From assembly GCF_007164525.1 (NCBI RefSeq), contig NZ_AP019791.1, positions 538,501 to 602,500 of the forward strand: a stretch of 64,000 nt of DNA, written 5' to 3'. Below are positions 34,306-43,867 of the stretch, one piece after another (positions within the stretch are counted from its first letter, which is position 1; the number at the start of each line of letters is the position of its first letter). The position numbers and the translations under genes are program-made. The notes under the pieces are model-generated. The model worked only from the letters and a program-made list of their open reading frames with translations. It ran no database searches and was not told where the DNA came from. Source of the stretch: Rubrobacter xylanophilus. Its GTDB lineage: Bacteria > Actinomycetota > Rubrobacteria > Rubrobacterales > Rubrobacteraceae.

Positions 34306-35319
34306 GTGAGGTTCTTGCTCCGCTGGCTGGTGGTGCCGCTGGTCGCCCTGCTGGCCGCCGTCGCCACCTTCCCGGCCGCTCCCGGTGCCGCGGCCCAGGC
34401 CTACGACGGCGAGGAGCTGGAGGTTTTGCGCCTCATAAACGGCTATCGCCAGCAGAACGGGCTGGAACCGCTCCTGCTCTCCGACACCCTCTCCGTAGCC
34501 GCCGAGCGTCACTCGGAGGACATGTCCCGCTACGGCTTCTTCGCCCACGACACCTACGCCAGCTCCTACTATCCGGCCGGGGCGGAGCCCTGGGACCGGA
34601 TGGCGGCCGAGGGCTACGACTACAACACCTACCGCGGGGAGAACATAGCAGTGGGCTACGAGACGGCGGAGGCGGCCTTCGAGGCCTGGCGCAACTCCCC
34701 GAGCCACAACGCCGCCATGCTCGACGGCCGCTACAGGGTCGTCGGGATAGGCCGGGTCTACGACCCGAGCTCGGCCTACGGCTGGTACTGGACCACGGAC
34801 TTCGGGGCGGTCGTGGACCCGAGCGCCCACGAACCCGGGGAACCTCCCGGCAGACGCGCGGAGAAACGGGGGCTTCGTGACCGGTCCGGGATCGAGAACG
34901 GCGGGATGGACGGCCAGAGGGTCTGGCGCCAGCGGGCCAAGGACGGGGCTCGTCTGATCCTGCGCGCCGGCTACGCCCGGCTCGGTGATTACGATGACGG
35001 GCGGGACGAGCTCTCGCAGCGGATCCGCTACGAGCGGGGCGCTCGCCTCTCTTTCCGGCTCCGCGTCCTGCCGCGCGGCGGCCTGCCGGACGGCGACCGG
35101 CTCGCGGTGCGCCTCACCGACGGCGAGGGTCGCGCCTTGGCGCTGCTCGGGCGGTATGGTCCCTCGTCCTTCCCCGCGGGCCGCTGGGTGCGGGAGGATC
35201 TCCGGCTTCCGGACCGCCTGGCCGGGAGAGATCTCCGCCTGAGCTTCTACGCGGTGACCGACGGCGGGAGGCTCACCGCCTTCCATTTGGACGGCGTCCG
35301 TCTCCGGTCCTCCCCCTGA
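34306..35319 (+). CDS. Secreted CAP-domain (SCP/PR-1) protein
   Basis: A 337-residue exported protein. A signal peptide (basic RFLLRW, hydrophobic LVVPLVALLAAVATF, likely cleavage near APGAAAQA) is followed by a CAP domain at about residues 38-165. This contains INGYRQQNGLEPLLLSDTLS, AERHSEDMSRYGFFAHD, GENIAVGY and SPSHNAAMLDGRYRVVG, with the conserved His-Glu-Glu-His pattern. A C-terminal beta-rich domain (about 200-335) ending HLDGVRLRSSP looks carbohydrate-binding. GTG 34306 has GAGGAGG upstream. It overlaps the convergent reductase gene by 47 bp. Confidence 0.88.
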   Translation: MRFLLRWLVVPLVALLAAVATFPAAPGAAAQAYDGEELEVLRLINGYRQQNGLEPLLLSDTLSVAAERHSEDMSRYGFFAHDTYASSYYPAGAEPWDRMAAEGYDYNTYRGENIAVGYETAEAAFEAWRNSPSHNAAMLDGRYRVVGIGRVYDPSSAYGWYWTTDFGAVVDPSAHEPGEPPGRRAEKRGLRDRSGIENGGMDGQRVWRQRAKDGARLILRAGYARLGDYDDGRDELSQRIRYERGARLSFRLRVLPRGGLPDGDRLAVRLTDGEGRALALLGRYGPSSFPAGRWVREDLRLPDRLAGRDLRLSFYAVTDGGRLTAFHLDGVRLRSSP

Positions 35320-36535
35320 TCCCGTCCCGCAGCGCCCCGGCCAGCGTCCGGGGGTGGCGCAACAGGCTGTAGACCGGGGAGTCGCCGGTGAAGGCCTCGA
35401 CGAGCGTCCGGCGGGCGTCCGGATCGCTTTCGCAGGCCTTGAAGAGCGGCTCCAGGAGCCGCAGGTTGGGCACCAGGTGCACCAGCGCGTGTCCTGAGAG
35501 GTGCTCGCGGGCCCTGAGCCTCCGCAACCGCCGCTCGTAGCCGGAGAGCAGCCGCGCCGAGAAGTCCCGGCGGGCGTGGGCCTCGTGGGCGAAGGCCGCG
35601 GCGAGCCGCCCGGACTCCAGAGCGTAGCCGACCCCCTCGCCGCTTATGGGGTGGACCATGCTCCCCGCGTCGCCCACCAGCATCAGCCCCTGAGAGTACC
35701 GCCGGGCGCCCCACATCCCCATCTTCAGCGACCAGCTCTTCGGGGGGCCTTCGGGCTCGGCGCCAGAGAGCCATTCCCTCACCCGGGGCTCCTCCAGAAA
35801 GCGCTCGAAGTAGTCCTTCAGGTTGCGCCCGCTGCGCTTCAGCGCCTTGGTGGAGACGCCCGCCCCCACGTTGGCGGTGCCGTCCCCGAAATGGAAGATC
35901 CAGCCGTACCCCGCGTGGTGCGAGTTCATGTCGGGGGTTATGAAGATCTGGAGGTGCTCCCGCTCCGGGCCGGAGACGCCCCGGAAGTACTGGCGGCGGG
36001 CCACGGCGTTCTGGCCGGCCTTCATCCCGGCGGCGGCAAAGCCACCCACCCCGTCGGCGATCACCACCAGCGGGGCGGCGAAGCGCACCCTCTCGCCGGA
36101 GCGATCGGCCTCCACCCCGGCCACCATCCCGGAGGCCGATCGCAGAAGCCTTATGGCCCGGGTCTCCTGCAGCAGCTCGGCCCCGGCTTCACGCGCGCGC
36201 CCCGCGATCCTGGCGTCGGTCTCCTTGCGCCGGACGACGTAGCCGCGCGGACCGTGCAGCGTGGGCGGAACCTTCTGCCGCAACACGGCCGTCTCGCTGT
36301 GGATGGTGAACCCCGTGAAGGTGCCGTGGTGAGCCTCCTCCAGCCACCCGCCGAGACCCATCAGCGAGAGCTCGGCCGCCGCGTGGGGCATGAGCCCGTC
36401 GCCGCACGGCTTGTCGCGGGGGAACCGCTGGCGGTCCAGCAGCAGGGTCTTGAGGCCGGATCTGGCCGCGTGGTAGGCGGTGGAGGCTCCGCCGGGGCCG
36501 GCTCCCACCACGATCAGGTCGTACCGCTCACCCAT
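35273..36535 (-). CDS. Geranylgeranyl reductase family FAD-dependent oxidoreductase
   Basis: A 420-residue flavoprotein. The dinucleotide-binding motif DLIVVGAGPGGASTAYHAARSG is at residues 6-27, KPCGDGL is near 46, and the second FAD motif LMLVGDAGSMVHPISGEG is near 292. This family reduces isoprenoid chains of lipids, quinones or carotenoids. ATG 36535 is preferred, with AAGGAG 7-8 nt upstream. The substrate cannot be named; menaquinone side-chain or membrane isoprenoid saturation is a reasonable guess. Confidence 0.9.
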   Translation of the reverse strand: MGERYDLIVVGAGPGGASTAYHAARSGLKTLLLDRQRFPRDKPCGDGLMPHAAAELSLMGLGGWLEEAHHGTFTGFTIHSETAVLRQKVPPTLHGPRGYVVRRKETDARIAGRAREAGAELLQETRAIRLLRSASGMVAGVEADRSGERVRFAAPLVVIADGVGGFAAAGMKAGQNAVARRQYFRGVSGPEREHLQIFITPDMNSHHAGYGWIFHFGDGTANVGAGVSTKALKRSGRNLKDYFERFLEEPRVREWLSGAEPEGPPKSWSLKMGMWGARRYSQGLMLVGDAGSMVHPISGEGVGYALESGRLAAAFAHEAHARRDFSARLLSGYERRLRRLRAREHLSGHALVHLVPNLRLLEPLFKACESDPDARRTLVEAFTGDSPVYSLLRHPRTLAGALRDGIRGRTGDGRRPNGRR

Positions 36536-36627
36536 CTCTGGTCTCCTTCCCGGTCGCGCGGCCGCGGTGCAACGGTCTGCCATTATACTTTTCGGGTTCG
36601 TCTCTCATCCGCTGCGAGGAGGTGTCG

Positions 36628-36834
36628 TTGCGCATGGTGGACCGCGACCGTCCAGCCCGATACAGGCCCGGCGACCGGGCGGCACTCCGGGCCACGGGAC
36701 AACCGGTGGAGATCCTCGAGGTGCGCCGGGGCGAGTTCGTACCGGACTACGTCTACAAGGTGCGGGTTCTCGCCGAGAAGCCCGCCCGCCCCTACAACCT
36801 CTCGGTGCCGGAGCACGACCTGAAGGACGGATGA
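36628..36834 (+). CDS. Hypothetical protein, about 68 aa
   Basis: Not recognised. A small basic protein with RYRPGDRAALRATGQPVEILEVRRGEFVP in parts and a C-terminal NLSVPEHDLKDG, suggestive of an SH3-like or KOW-like beta barrel. TTG 36628 is 5 nt after AGGAGG; GTG 36622 and ATG 36634 in the same frame are alternatives. A TATACT box at 36584-36589 is a likely -10 element. Confidence 0.65.
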   Translation: MRMVDRDRPARYRPGDRAALRATGQPVEILEVRRGEFVPDYVYKVRVLAEKPARPYNLSVPEHDLKDG

Positions 36835-36841
36835 AGCCGTT

Positions 36842-38797
36842 CTACCTCGTCACCCGGAACTTTTTCCAGGGGCTGCGCCCGCCCAGGTGGTCGCGGTGCT
36901 TCGGATAGGATGCGGAGATCGCATACGTGCCGGGTCTGCGGGGCCTGTACCGGAAGCTGTAGCGGGACTTCTCGTTCAGGGAGATCCGCCGGCGGACCAG
37001 CACCTCGCCGTTGCGCTTGATGGTCACCGTGACCCGCCCTCCGTGGCGGGGTCTCACCGCGCCGCGCACGGTTCTGGAGGAGCCCAGCTGCAGTGGCCCG
37101 GTCTTTACCCTCAGCGTGACCCGAACCCTCACCTTGACCCACCGGACCGGGCTGGTGGAGCTCTCGAAGTTTTTCCCTCCGTCACCCGGGAACCTGGCCC
37201 GGTAGCGGGTGTGCTTTGCGGGCCTCACGTCGGAGAGCCTGTAGGTGCCGTCCGCCGCGGTGGTCAGCCGGGCGAAGCCGCGGAAGGCCCCGGCGCCGAC
37301 CGGCCGGCGCTGGAGAACGACCGTCCTGCCGGGGAGGGGATCTCCGTTCGCCGCGACCAGCCGCCCGGAGAGCGTGGTGCGGCGTCCGAAGGTGAGGATG
37401 CGCGGGCGCGCGGAGAGGCTCAGCTCGGTGGATGCCGGCTCCCGGTTTTGCGCTCCCAACGCCCGGGCCGCGTCCAGGCGGCCGCCGGTCACGCTCTTGC
37501 CCTTGAGGGCGGGTATTTCGTCCACCGCTCCCAGGATCGTCTCCCTTATCTGCCCGGCGTTCATGGTAGGGTCCTTGCCCTTGATGAGCGCCGCCACGCC
37601 GGTGACGTGGGGGGTGGCCATGCTCGTGCCGCTGTAGGAGGCGTAGCCCCCGGGGACCGTGCTCAGGATCCCGACACCCGGGGCCCCGAGGTCCACCGAC
37701 CGGCTTCCGTAGTTGGAGAAGCTGGCCAGGAGATCGGCGTCGTCGGTTGCGGCCACGGAGATCACGTTGGCGTTGTCGTAGGAGCTCGGGTAGAAGGGCG
37801 TGGTGTCGTTGTCGTCGCCGACACCGTCGGATCCGCCGTTGCCGGCGGCGGCCACTACGAGTACTCCCGCGGATTCTGCGCGGTCGACCGCATCCTTCAG
37901 GGTCTGTGAGTACCCGGCGCCGCCCCAGCTGGCGTTGATCACGGCGGCCCCGTTGTCGATGGCGTAGTGGATGGCCGCTGCGGCATCCGAAGTGTAGCCG
38001 TAGCCGTCCCCGATGAACTTCAGGACCATGAGTCGGGCCCGCCAGTTCACCCCGGCGATGCCGCTGCCGTTGTTTCCTTCCGCGGCGATCGTCCCGGCGA
38101 CGTGTGTTCCGTGGTCGTCGCCGTCGTCGGGGTCGTAGACGGAGGCGTCGTCGTTGAAGAAGTCGTAGCCGTGTACGTCGTCGACGTAGCCGTTGCCGTC
38201 GTTGTCCCGGCCGTCTTTCGGCACCTCGTCGTCGTTCGTCCAGAGGTTGGCCTCCAGATCCGGGTGTGAGACGTCCACGCCGGTGTCCACGACCGCGACG
38301 ACCGTCTCGGAACCGGTGGTGACGTCCCAGGCTCCGGGAGCGTCTATGTCGGCGCCCGGGGTGCCTCCGGTCTGGCCGGTGTTTTTCAGCCCGTAGAGCT
38401 TCGGGTAGTCCGGGTCGTCGGGTTCCCTGGAGGGGTGGAGCAGGAAGTCGGGCTCCGCGTATTCGACGTCCGGCGAACCGCGGTAACGCCTGAGAGCAGC
38501 CTCCACCGAGAGGTTCGGCGGCAGATCGATCACGCGCACCCTCGTGCCGGGGATGCGCTCCTCCACGGCGGCTCCGTTTCTGCGGTTGAGGGCCCGCAGC
38601 GCGCTCTCGGGAGCGCCTTTTTTGAGCCCGACGACGATCCTGTCCCGGGCGAACCTCTCCGCTTTCTGGGTGGCGAAGGTGGGACGCACCTCGGGACGGG
38701 CCGCGCTCTCCCGCCCGCCCGAGAGGAGCGCCGCGAGGATGGCCGAGAGCAGGATCCCGCACAGCAATACCGCCGTTCTCCTGGAAGCGTTCGGAAT
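36842..38797 (-). CDS. Secreted subtilisin-family (S8) serine protease
   Basis: About 650 residues. An N-terminal export signal (AVLLCGILLSAILAALLSGG) is followed by a propeptide-like domain (RFARDRIVVGLKK to EYAEPDF) and the catalytic domain with Asp in VVDTGVD (about 172), His in DHGTHVAGT (about 230) and Ser in GTSMATPHVTG (about 390). A C-terminal Ig-like region of about 190 residues follows, basic and ending RSPWKKFRVTR. No ATG/GTG/TTG lies in frame at the expected N-terminus. ATT 38797 after GGGGG gives the best signal peptide; TTG 38767 after AGGAGA is the nearest canonical start. Its 3' end faces the small gene at 36.6 kb. Confidence 0.88.
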   Translation of the reverse strand: MPNASRRTAVLLCGILLSAILAALLSGGRESAARPEVRPTFATQKAERFARDRIVVGLKKGAPESALRALNRRNGAAVEERIPGTRVRVIDLPPNLSVEAALRRYRGSPDVEYAEPDFLLHPSREPDDPDYPKLYGLKNTGQTGGTPGADIDAPGAWDVTTGSETVVAVVDTGVDVSHPDLEANLWTNDDEVPKDGRDNDGNGYVDDVHGYDFFNDDASVYDPDDGDDHGTHVAGTIAAEGNNGSGIAGVNWRARLMVLKFIGDGYGYTSDAAAAIHYAIDNGAAVINASWGGAGYSQTLKDAVDRAESAGVLVVAAAGNGGSDGVGDDNDTTPFYPSSYDNANVISVAATDDADLLASFSNYGSRSVDLGAPGVGILSTVPGGYASYSGTSMATPHVTGVAALIKGKDPTMNAGQIRETILGAVDEIPALKGKSVTGGRLDAARALGAQNREPASTELSLSARPRILTFGRRTTLSGRLVAANGDPLPGRTVVLQRRPVGAGAFRGFARLTTAADGTYRLSDVRPAKHTRYRARFPGDGGKNFESSTSPVRWVKVRVRVTLRVKTGPLQLGSSRTVRGAVRPRHGGRVTVTIKRNGEVLVRRRISLNEKSRYSFRYRPRRPGTYAISASYPKHRDHLGGRSPWKKFRVTR

Positions 38798-38966
38798 GAC
38801 TACCCCCTTTACAGTAGACGCCGCTTCACAGAGGTTGTATCGGAACGGGGCGGGAATGGCTTTAGTATCGTCCTCTGAAGCGTGATGCGCCGCGAGGTCC
38901 CGCTTGATATGCGTTATTGATGTGGCATAGTAAATAAACAAGGGGATAGGAAGAGGAGGAAGCAGT

Positions 38967-39173
38967 ATGGGGGTAGTGGGCAACAAGAACCAGGGATACA
39001 CCCGTCCTGAAAAGGAAGAAGCTGAACGAATAGTCACGCTCAGGTGGCGGGCGCTCGGCGAGTACATTTTGCGGATCACGCACGCCGGATGGATCACCCA
39101 CGAAGTAGCCGATACCGTCAGGTTGGTCTGGGAGGTGGAGCGGGAGCCCTCCCTGGTCGGGGAAGCACGCTGA
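38967..39173 (+). CDS. Hypothetical protein, 68 aa
   Basis: Not recognised. A hydrophilic protein with EKEEAERIVTLRWRALGEYILRITHAGW and VADTVRLVWEVERE, probably a helical bundle. AGGAGGAAG is 5-8 nt upstream of ATG 38967, a strong site. It is divergent from the subtilase gene across a short A+T-rich region containing TAGTAAAT. Third-position GC is lower than that of its neighbours, so recent acquisition is possible. Confidence 0.65.
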   Translation: MGVVGNKNQGYTRPEKEEAERIVTLRWRALGEYILRITHAGWITHEVADTVRLVWEVEREPSLVGEAR

Positions 39174-39282
39174 AGTCTCCCAAAGACGGGAACTGACTGT
39201 CCGATACTTCGATCCGGGAAGCGGCGGGCACCTCCCGCTGCTCTTATTATGAGCATGCGTGGTTTGCTGACGGGGCGCTGCC

Positions 39283-40482
39283 ATGTTGCTGAGAAGTCCC
39301 GGGTTTCTCCGGGTTTACTGTAGCCAGCTGCTCTCCCTTCTCGGAGACCAGCTTTACCTGATAGCCCTGCCGTGGGTGGTTCTCGAGCTCACGGGATCCG
39401 CTTTGGCGCTGGGGACCGTCTTTGCTCTGGGAGCCTTTCCCCGGGCCTTGCTGTTCCCGGTTGGCGGTGCTCTGGCCGACCGCGTGGAGGCTTCGCGGCT
39501 CATGGTGGCGTCGGGCCTGGCACGCGGTCTCGTCATCGCGGGTCTTGCGGCCCTGCTCGGCGCAGGTCAGACATGGGCGCCATACCTCGTCGCGGTTCTT
39601 TTGGGCGCGGCCGCCTCTTTCTACTATCCTGCCGAGAGCTCTCTGTTGCCCAGGTTGCTGCCGAGGGATCTTCTTCAATCCGCCAACGGCCTGGTGCAGG
39701 GGGCGAACCAGCTGGCGGGCGTCTTGGGGCCCGCTCTGGGAGGGGCGGTGGTCGGCGCGCTCGGCGGTGAGGCTGCGCTCGCCATCGCCGCTGGAACCTA
39801 CACTCTGGCCGCGGTCGTGATGCTCGGGGTGAGGGTTCGGAGGGGCCGGGGTGCGGAGGGCTTGCGGGCTGCCTTTCCCGGCGATCTGCGGGAAGGTTTG
39901 GGTGTTGCCTGGGGGGATCCGGTGATCAGGTGGCTCATCGTCACCGCGGCCTTCGGCAACCTCGGGTTCGCGGGGCCGCTGTTCGTCGGGATACCCGCGC
40001 TGGTGCGCGGGCCCCTGGGGCTGGGGCCAGTGGCTTTCGGGATGTTGGATGCGGCCTTCGCCGCCGGAGCGGTCGGGGGGGCAATGTCGCTCGCGCTCAT
40101 CGGGCGCAGGATCGGGGAGAGAAGGGGCGGTCTCGCCGTGGCGGCCCTCCTCGTCCAGAGCCTGGCGTTCGGTGCCCTTGGGATGAGGGCCGGTTTCGGG
40201 AGCTCTTTCGGGCTCATGCTTCTGTCCGGGGCGTGTTCCGGGCTGGCGAACGCGCTGCTCATCACCCTTCTGCAGCTCCGGGCACCCGAGGAGTTTCTGG
40301 GCAGGGTCATGGGGCTGGTCTATCTCGGCTCCTTCGGCTTGATCCTGGTCTCTCAGCTTCTGGCCGGCATCGTCGCCGAGGCGTTCGGCGTACGGGCGGT
40401 CTTTCCCCTCGGGGCCTCCGTGATGTTCCTGGCGCTGGTTGCGGGAGGAAGGTGGCTGGTGAGGAGCGAGGCCGCCGCGTGA
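39283..40482 (+). CDS. Major facilitator superfamily transporter
   Basis: A 399-residue, 12-helix MFS protein. The loop between helices 2 and 3 has GGALADRVEASRLMVAS (Asp and Arg of the MFS signature A), and the second half repeats it weakly as LIGRRIGERRGG. ASFYYPAESSLLPRLLP and NGLVQGANQLAGVLGPALGG are typical of the EntS/enterobactin-exporter-like MFS_3 branch. It is probably an exporter of a drug or siderophore-like compound. A TATTAT -10-like box lies at 39244-39249. Substrate unknown. Confidence 0.88.
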   Translation: MLLRSPGFLRVYCSQLLSLLGDQLYLIALPWVVLELTGSALALGTVFALGAFPRALLFPVGGALADRVEASRLMVASGLARGLVIAGLAALLGAGQTWAPYLVAVLLGAAASFYYPAESSLLPRLLPRDLLQSANGLVQGANQLAGVLGPALGGAVVGALGGEAALAIAAGTYTLAAVVMLGVRVRRGRGAEGLRAAFPGDLREGLGVAWGDPVIRWLIVTAAFGNLGFAGPLFVGIPALVRGPLGLGPVAFGMLDAAFAAGAVGGAMSLALIGRRIGERRGGLAVAALLVQSLAFGALGMRAGFGSSFGLMLLSGACSGLANALLITLLQLRAPEEFLGRVMGLVYLGSFGLILVSQLLAGIVAEAFGVRAVFPLGASVMFLALVAGGRWLVRSEAAA

Positions 40483-40488
40483 CCGGCG

Positions 40489-41523
40489 CTACCTCGTGAC
40501 GCTCATGTAGGCCACGTCGACGAGCGGAACGCCGGTCCTGATGGCGCGGTCCACGGCCTCGAGCAGCGCTTCCGCGGCGACCGCCGGATCCGGGAAATGA
40601 CCGTCGAGGAGGCGAGCGGCGCGGGCGATCTCGTAGAAGGAGAAGCGCCGGCGCTCGCTGGTGAGCCGGTAGACCGCCCGCAGCACCTCCAGGCGCAGCG
40701 AGACGAGCTGCTCCAGGCGCCACCGGATCTCGTCCACCGTCAGGTTCATGGTCTGGTAGAGCCGGGCTATCTCGGCTATCTGCACCAGCACCTCCGGCCG
40801 CTTGGAGAGCCGGGAGACGGAGTTCTCGTCCAGGTAGCGGCGGGTGGTGATCCTGGCGAGCGCCAGCCGGCCCTGTGGGGTGTCGTAGCCGGGCAGGGGC
40901 CTGACGTTCCGCGGGGCGGGCGGCGTCCGCAGCTCCTCTCCGGCGGCGAAGAGACGCGGGGTGTGGCCGCCGGCGTAGTGGGAGATGAGGGCGGCGAGGT
41001 CGGCGAGCTTCGGGGATGGGGAGGGGGCCCGGATCTCCACCCAGCGGCGCACCGTGCCGGAGTACAGCCGCTCCAGCGCCCGCCAGGTGGCGTCCCCCCG
41101 CAGGTCCAGCTCCCCGGGCCGCTCGGTGATTACGGAGATCTCCACCCCCGGCAGCTCCTCCCGGTACAGCTCCCGGGCGGCTTCCAGGAAGGCCTCGAAC
41201 TCCTCGTCCACCTCGCCGGAGAGGTAGCGGCGGCGCTCGGCTGGAAGCACGTACATCAGGCGGCTCTTGATCCTCCGCTCCCGGCCCTCCGCCGCCTTGA
41301 GGCGGTCTATGGCCTCGTAGAGCTCCCGGCGGCGGCGGTAGACCAGCTCGGTGAGCCGCTCCACCTCCGGGTCGTCGGTCGGGCGCTCGGCCCAGGCCTC
41401 GTCGCGAGCCGCACAGGCGGCTTCGTGGGCGTTCTCCGCCCGCACCACCGCCCGCTGCTCGTTCTCCCGCTCCCGCTGGGCTTCGCCCAGCTCGCGCTCC
41501 AGGGTCTCTATGGTCGAAGCCAT
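40489..41523 (-). CDS. Hypothetical protein, 344 aa, N-terminal coiled coil
   Basis: Not recognised. Residues about 1-95 form a charged coiled coil ([21 protein letters not shown], then [24 protein letters not shown]). The remainder is mixed alpha/beta and includes [23 protein letters not shown] and a C-terminal winged-helix-like stretch ([19 protein letters not shown]). A role in DNA or RNA binding is possible but not supported by a known motif. ATG 41523 lacks a clear Shine-Dalgarno; GTG 41544 would add seven residues. It ends 6 bp from the MFS gene. Confidence 0.65.
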   Translation of the reverse strand: MASTIETLERELGEAQRERENEQRAVVRAENAHEAACAARDEAWAERPTDDPEVERLTELVYRRRRELYEAIDRLKAAEGRERRIKSRLMYVLPAERRRYLSGEVDEEFEAFLEAARELYREELPGVEISVITERPGELDLRGDATWRALERLYSGTVRRWVEIRAPSPSPKLADLAALISHYAGGHTPRLFAAGEELRTPPAPRNVRPLPGYDTPQGRLALARITTRRYLDENSVSRLSKRPEVLVQIAEIARLYQTMNLTVDEIRWRLEQLVSLRLEVLRAVYRLTSERRRFSFYEIARAARLLDGHFPDPAVAAEALLEAVDRAIRTGVPLVDVAYMSVTR

Positions 41524-41677
41524 CCGCCCGGTTCCGGTCTCCACAGGGTCTCAGCAGCCGCTCTCCTGCCCACCATTCTACAGCACCCGCGGGGCCGTCG
41601 GCGCCGCCGTTAGTCCTCCCCTGCCGCGCTCGCTATACTTGGGCGTACTCTTTGATCGAGAGAGGAGACAGGATCCC

Positions 41678-42685
41678 GTGGCAAGAACCGTTACCCTCAT
41701 ACCCGGAGACGGAATAGGGCCGGAGGTCACCGGCTCGGCGAAGGAGGTCATCGCCGCCCTGGGCGTGGACATCGAGTGGGAGATCGCCGAGGCCGGCGAG
41801 TCGGTCATGGAGAAGGAGGGAACTCCCCTTCCCGAGACCGTGCTGGAGTCCATCCGGCGCAACAAGGTGGCCCTGAAGGGGCCGCTGACCACCCCGGTGG
41901 GCACCGGCTTCCGCTCGGTCAACGTGGCGTTGCGCAAGGAGCTCGACCTGTACGCCAACATCCGCCCGGCGCTGAGCCTGCCGGGGCTGGACCTGCCGTA
42001 CAAAGACATAGACATCCTGCTCTTCCGGGAGAACACCGAGGATCTCTACGCCGGGGTCGAGCACATGGTCGGCAAACACGCCGCCGAGTCCATCAAGATC
42101 ATCACCCGCGAGGGCACCGAGCGCATCTGTCGGATGGCCTTCGAGTACTCCAGGGACCAGGGCCGCAGGCACGTCACGGTTGTGCACAAGGCCAACATCA
42201 TGAAGTACACCGACGGGCTCTTCCGGGAGGTTTTCTACGAGGTCGCCAAAGACTACGAGAACGACTTCGAGGAGATCGACGAGCGCATCGTGGACAACAT
42301 GGCGATGCAGCTGGTGATGAAGCCGAACCTCTACGACGTGCTGGTCTGTCCGAACCTCTACGGGGACATCCTCTCGGATCTGTGCGCGGGCCTCACCGGC
42401 GGCCTCGGGGTCGCCCCGGGGGCGAATATCGGCGAGGACATCGCGCTGTTCGAGCCGGTGCACGGCTCGGCCCCGAAGTACGCCGGACAGAACCGGGCGA
42501 ACCCTCTGGCGACCCTGCTCTCGGCGAAGAACATGCTCTACTACCTGGGCTATAACGAGGCGGCCGACCGGATGCAAAAGGCGATAAACGCCGCCCTGAA
42601 GAACCCCGAGACCCGGACGAAGGATCTGGGCGGGAGCGCCGGCACGCGCGAGTTCACCCGGGCCATCGTGGCCAATTTGGGCTAG
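41678..42685 (+). CDS. Isocitrate/isopropylmalate dehydrogenase family protein (probable NAD-isocitrate dehydrogenase)
   Basis: A 335-residue decarboxylating dehydrogenase. [12 protein letters not shown] at the start, [12 protein letters not shown] (the substrate-loop pattern of NAD-type isocitrate dehydrogenase), [12 protein letters not shown], and the metal motif [15 protein letters not shown] are present; [20 protein letters not shown] follows. The length fits the short NAD-dependent isocitrate dehydrogenases. Homoisocitrate or isopropylmalate dehydrogenase are less likely alternatives. GTG 41678 has AGAGGAG at 10 nt; TATACT at 41634-41639 is the likely -10 box. Confidence 0.9.
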   Translation: MARTVTLIPGDGIGPEVTGSAKEVIAALGVDIEWEIAEAGESVMEKEGTPLPETVLESIRRNKVALKGPLTTPVGTGFRSVNVALRKELDLYANIRPALSLPGLDLPYKDIDILLFRENTEDLYAGVEHMVGKHAAESIKIITREGTERICRMAFEYSRDQGRRHVTVVHKANIMKYTDGLFREVFYEVAKDYENDFEEIDERIVDNMAMQLVMKPNLYDVLVCPNLYGDILSDLCAGLTGGLGVAPGANIGEDIALFEPVHGSAPKYAGQNRANPLATLLSAKNMLYYLGYNEAADRMQKAINAALKNPETRTKDLGGSAGTREFTRAIVANLG

Positions 42686-42742
42686 CGTGGGACCCGAGCA
42701 TTCCGCGGCCGACCTCGATCTTTTGGAGGACTCGAGGGTCTT

Positions 42743-43867
42743 TTGCGGGTAGCCTTTCTCACCGAGACGTTCCTCCCGGCGACCGACGGCGTGGTGACCC
42801 GGCTGCGCTACACGCTGCAGGAGCTCGCCCGCCTCGGCGACGAGGCGCTCGTCGTCGCCCCCCGATACCCGGAGGGCGGGCCCGACTCCTTCGCCGGGCA
42901 CCGGATCTTTCGGGTCGCCGGCATCCCCTTCCCGCCCTATCCCCAGATCCGGCTCGCCCCCGCCAACCCCGGCGTCGGGCGGGCGCTGCGCCGCTTCGGA
43001 CCCGACCTGATCCACGCCGTCAACCCTTACATCCTCGGGATGGCCGCTCCCTACTACGCCCGCAGGCTGCGGGTGCCACTCGTGGCCTCCTACCACACCA
43101 ACGTGGCCGCCTACGCCCGCTTCTACCGGTTGGGCTTCCTGCACCGGGCGGCCCGGCTTTACACCCGGGCGATCCACAACCGCGCCGCCGTGAACCTCTG
43201 CACCTCCGCGGCGACGATGAAGTACCTGAGGGGAGAGGGTATCCACGGCCTCCGCCTCTGGCCCCAGGGGGTGGACTGCGAGCTCTTCGGACCGCATCGC
43301 GCCTCCGGGGACTGGCGAGAGAGGCTCTCCGGCGGCAACCCGCGGGACCGCCTGATCGTCTTCGTCGGACGGCTGGCCCCGGAGAAGGGTATAGAACAGC
43401 TCCGGTCGGCGCTGGAGAAGCTGCCCGGCGTCAGGCTCGCCCTCGTCGGCGACGGCCCGGCCCGGCGGGACCTTCAGAGGAGGTTCGCCGGAACGCCCAC
43501 GATCTTCGCCGGGATGTTGCACGGCGAGGATCTCGCCGCCGCCTACGCCTCGGCGGACCTCTTCGTCTTTCCCTCCACCACCGAGACCCTGGGGATGGCG
43601 ATGCTCGAGGCCCTAGCCTCCGGAGTCCCGGTCGTGGCGGCCCGCAGCGGGGCCTCGCGGGAGGTGGTGGACGACGGCCAGACCGGCCTCCTGTACGACC
43701 CGGGCTCCGTCTCCTCGCTCGCCGCCGCCGTCCACCGGCTGCTGGCGGACGACCCGGAGCGGACCTCCATGGCGCGGAGGGCCCGTGCCGCCGCCGAGCG
43801 GCGCAGCTGGGAGGCCGCGACCCGTGCGCTGCGCGCCTGCTACCTGGAAGCGCTCGGAAAGACATGA
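42743..43867 (+). CDS. Glycosyltransferase family 4 protein
   Basis: A 374-residue GT-B enzyme. RVAFLTETFLPATDGVVTRL opens the acceptor domain, and IVFVGRLAPEKGIEQL with FVFPSTTETLGMAMLEALASGVPVVA (sugar-nucleotide Glu motif) forms the donor domain. The pattern resembles mannosyl- or sulphoquinovosyl-type transferases that act on glycolipids. The start is TTG 42743, with GGAGGACTCGAGGG upstream. The stop overlaps the GtrA-like gene start by 4 bp, so a lipid-linked glycan modification function is likely. Confidence 0.88.
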   Translation: MRVAFLTETFLPATDGVVTRLRYTLQELARLGDEALVVAPRYPEGGPDSFAGHRIFRVAGIPFPPYPQIRLAPANPGVGRALRRFGPDLIHAVNPYILGMAAPYYARRLRVPLVASYHTNVAAYARFYRLGFLHRAARLYTRAIHNRAAVNLCTSAATMKYLRGEGIHGLRLWPQGVDCELFGPHRASGDWRERLSGGNPRDRLIVFVGRLAPEKGIEQLRSALEKLPGVRLALVGDGPARRDLQRRFAGTPTIFAGMLHGEDLAAAYASADLFVFPSTTETLGMAMLEALASGVPVVAARSGASREVVDDGQTGLLYDPGSVSSLAAAVHRLLADDPERTSMARRARAAAERRSWEAATRALRACYLEALGKT

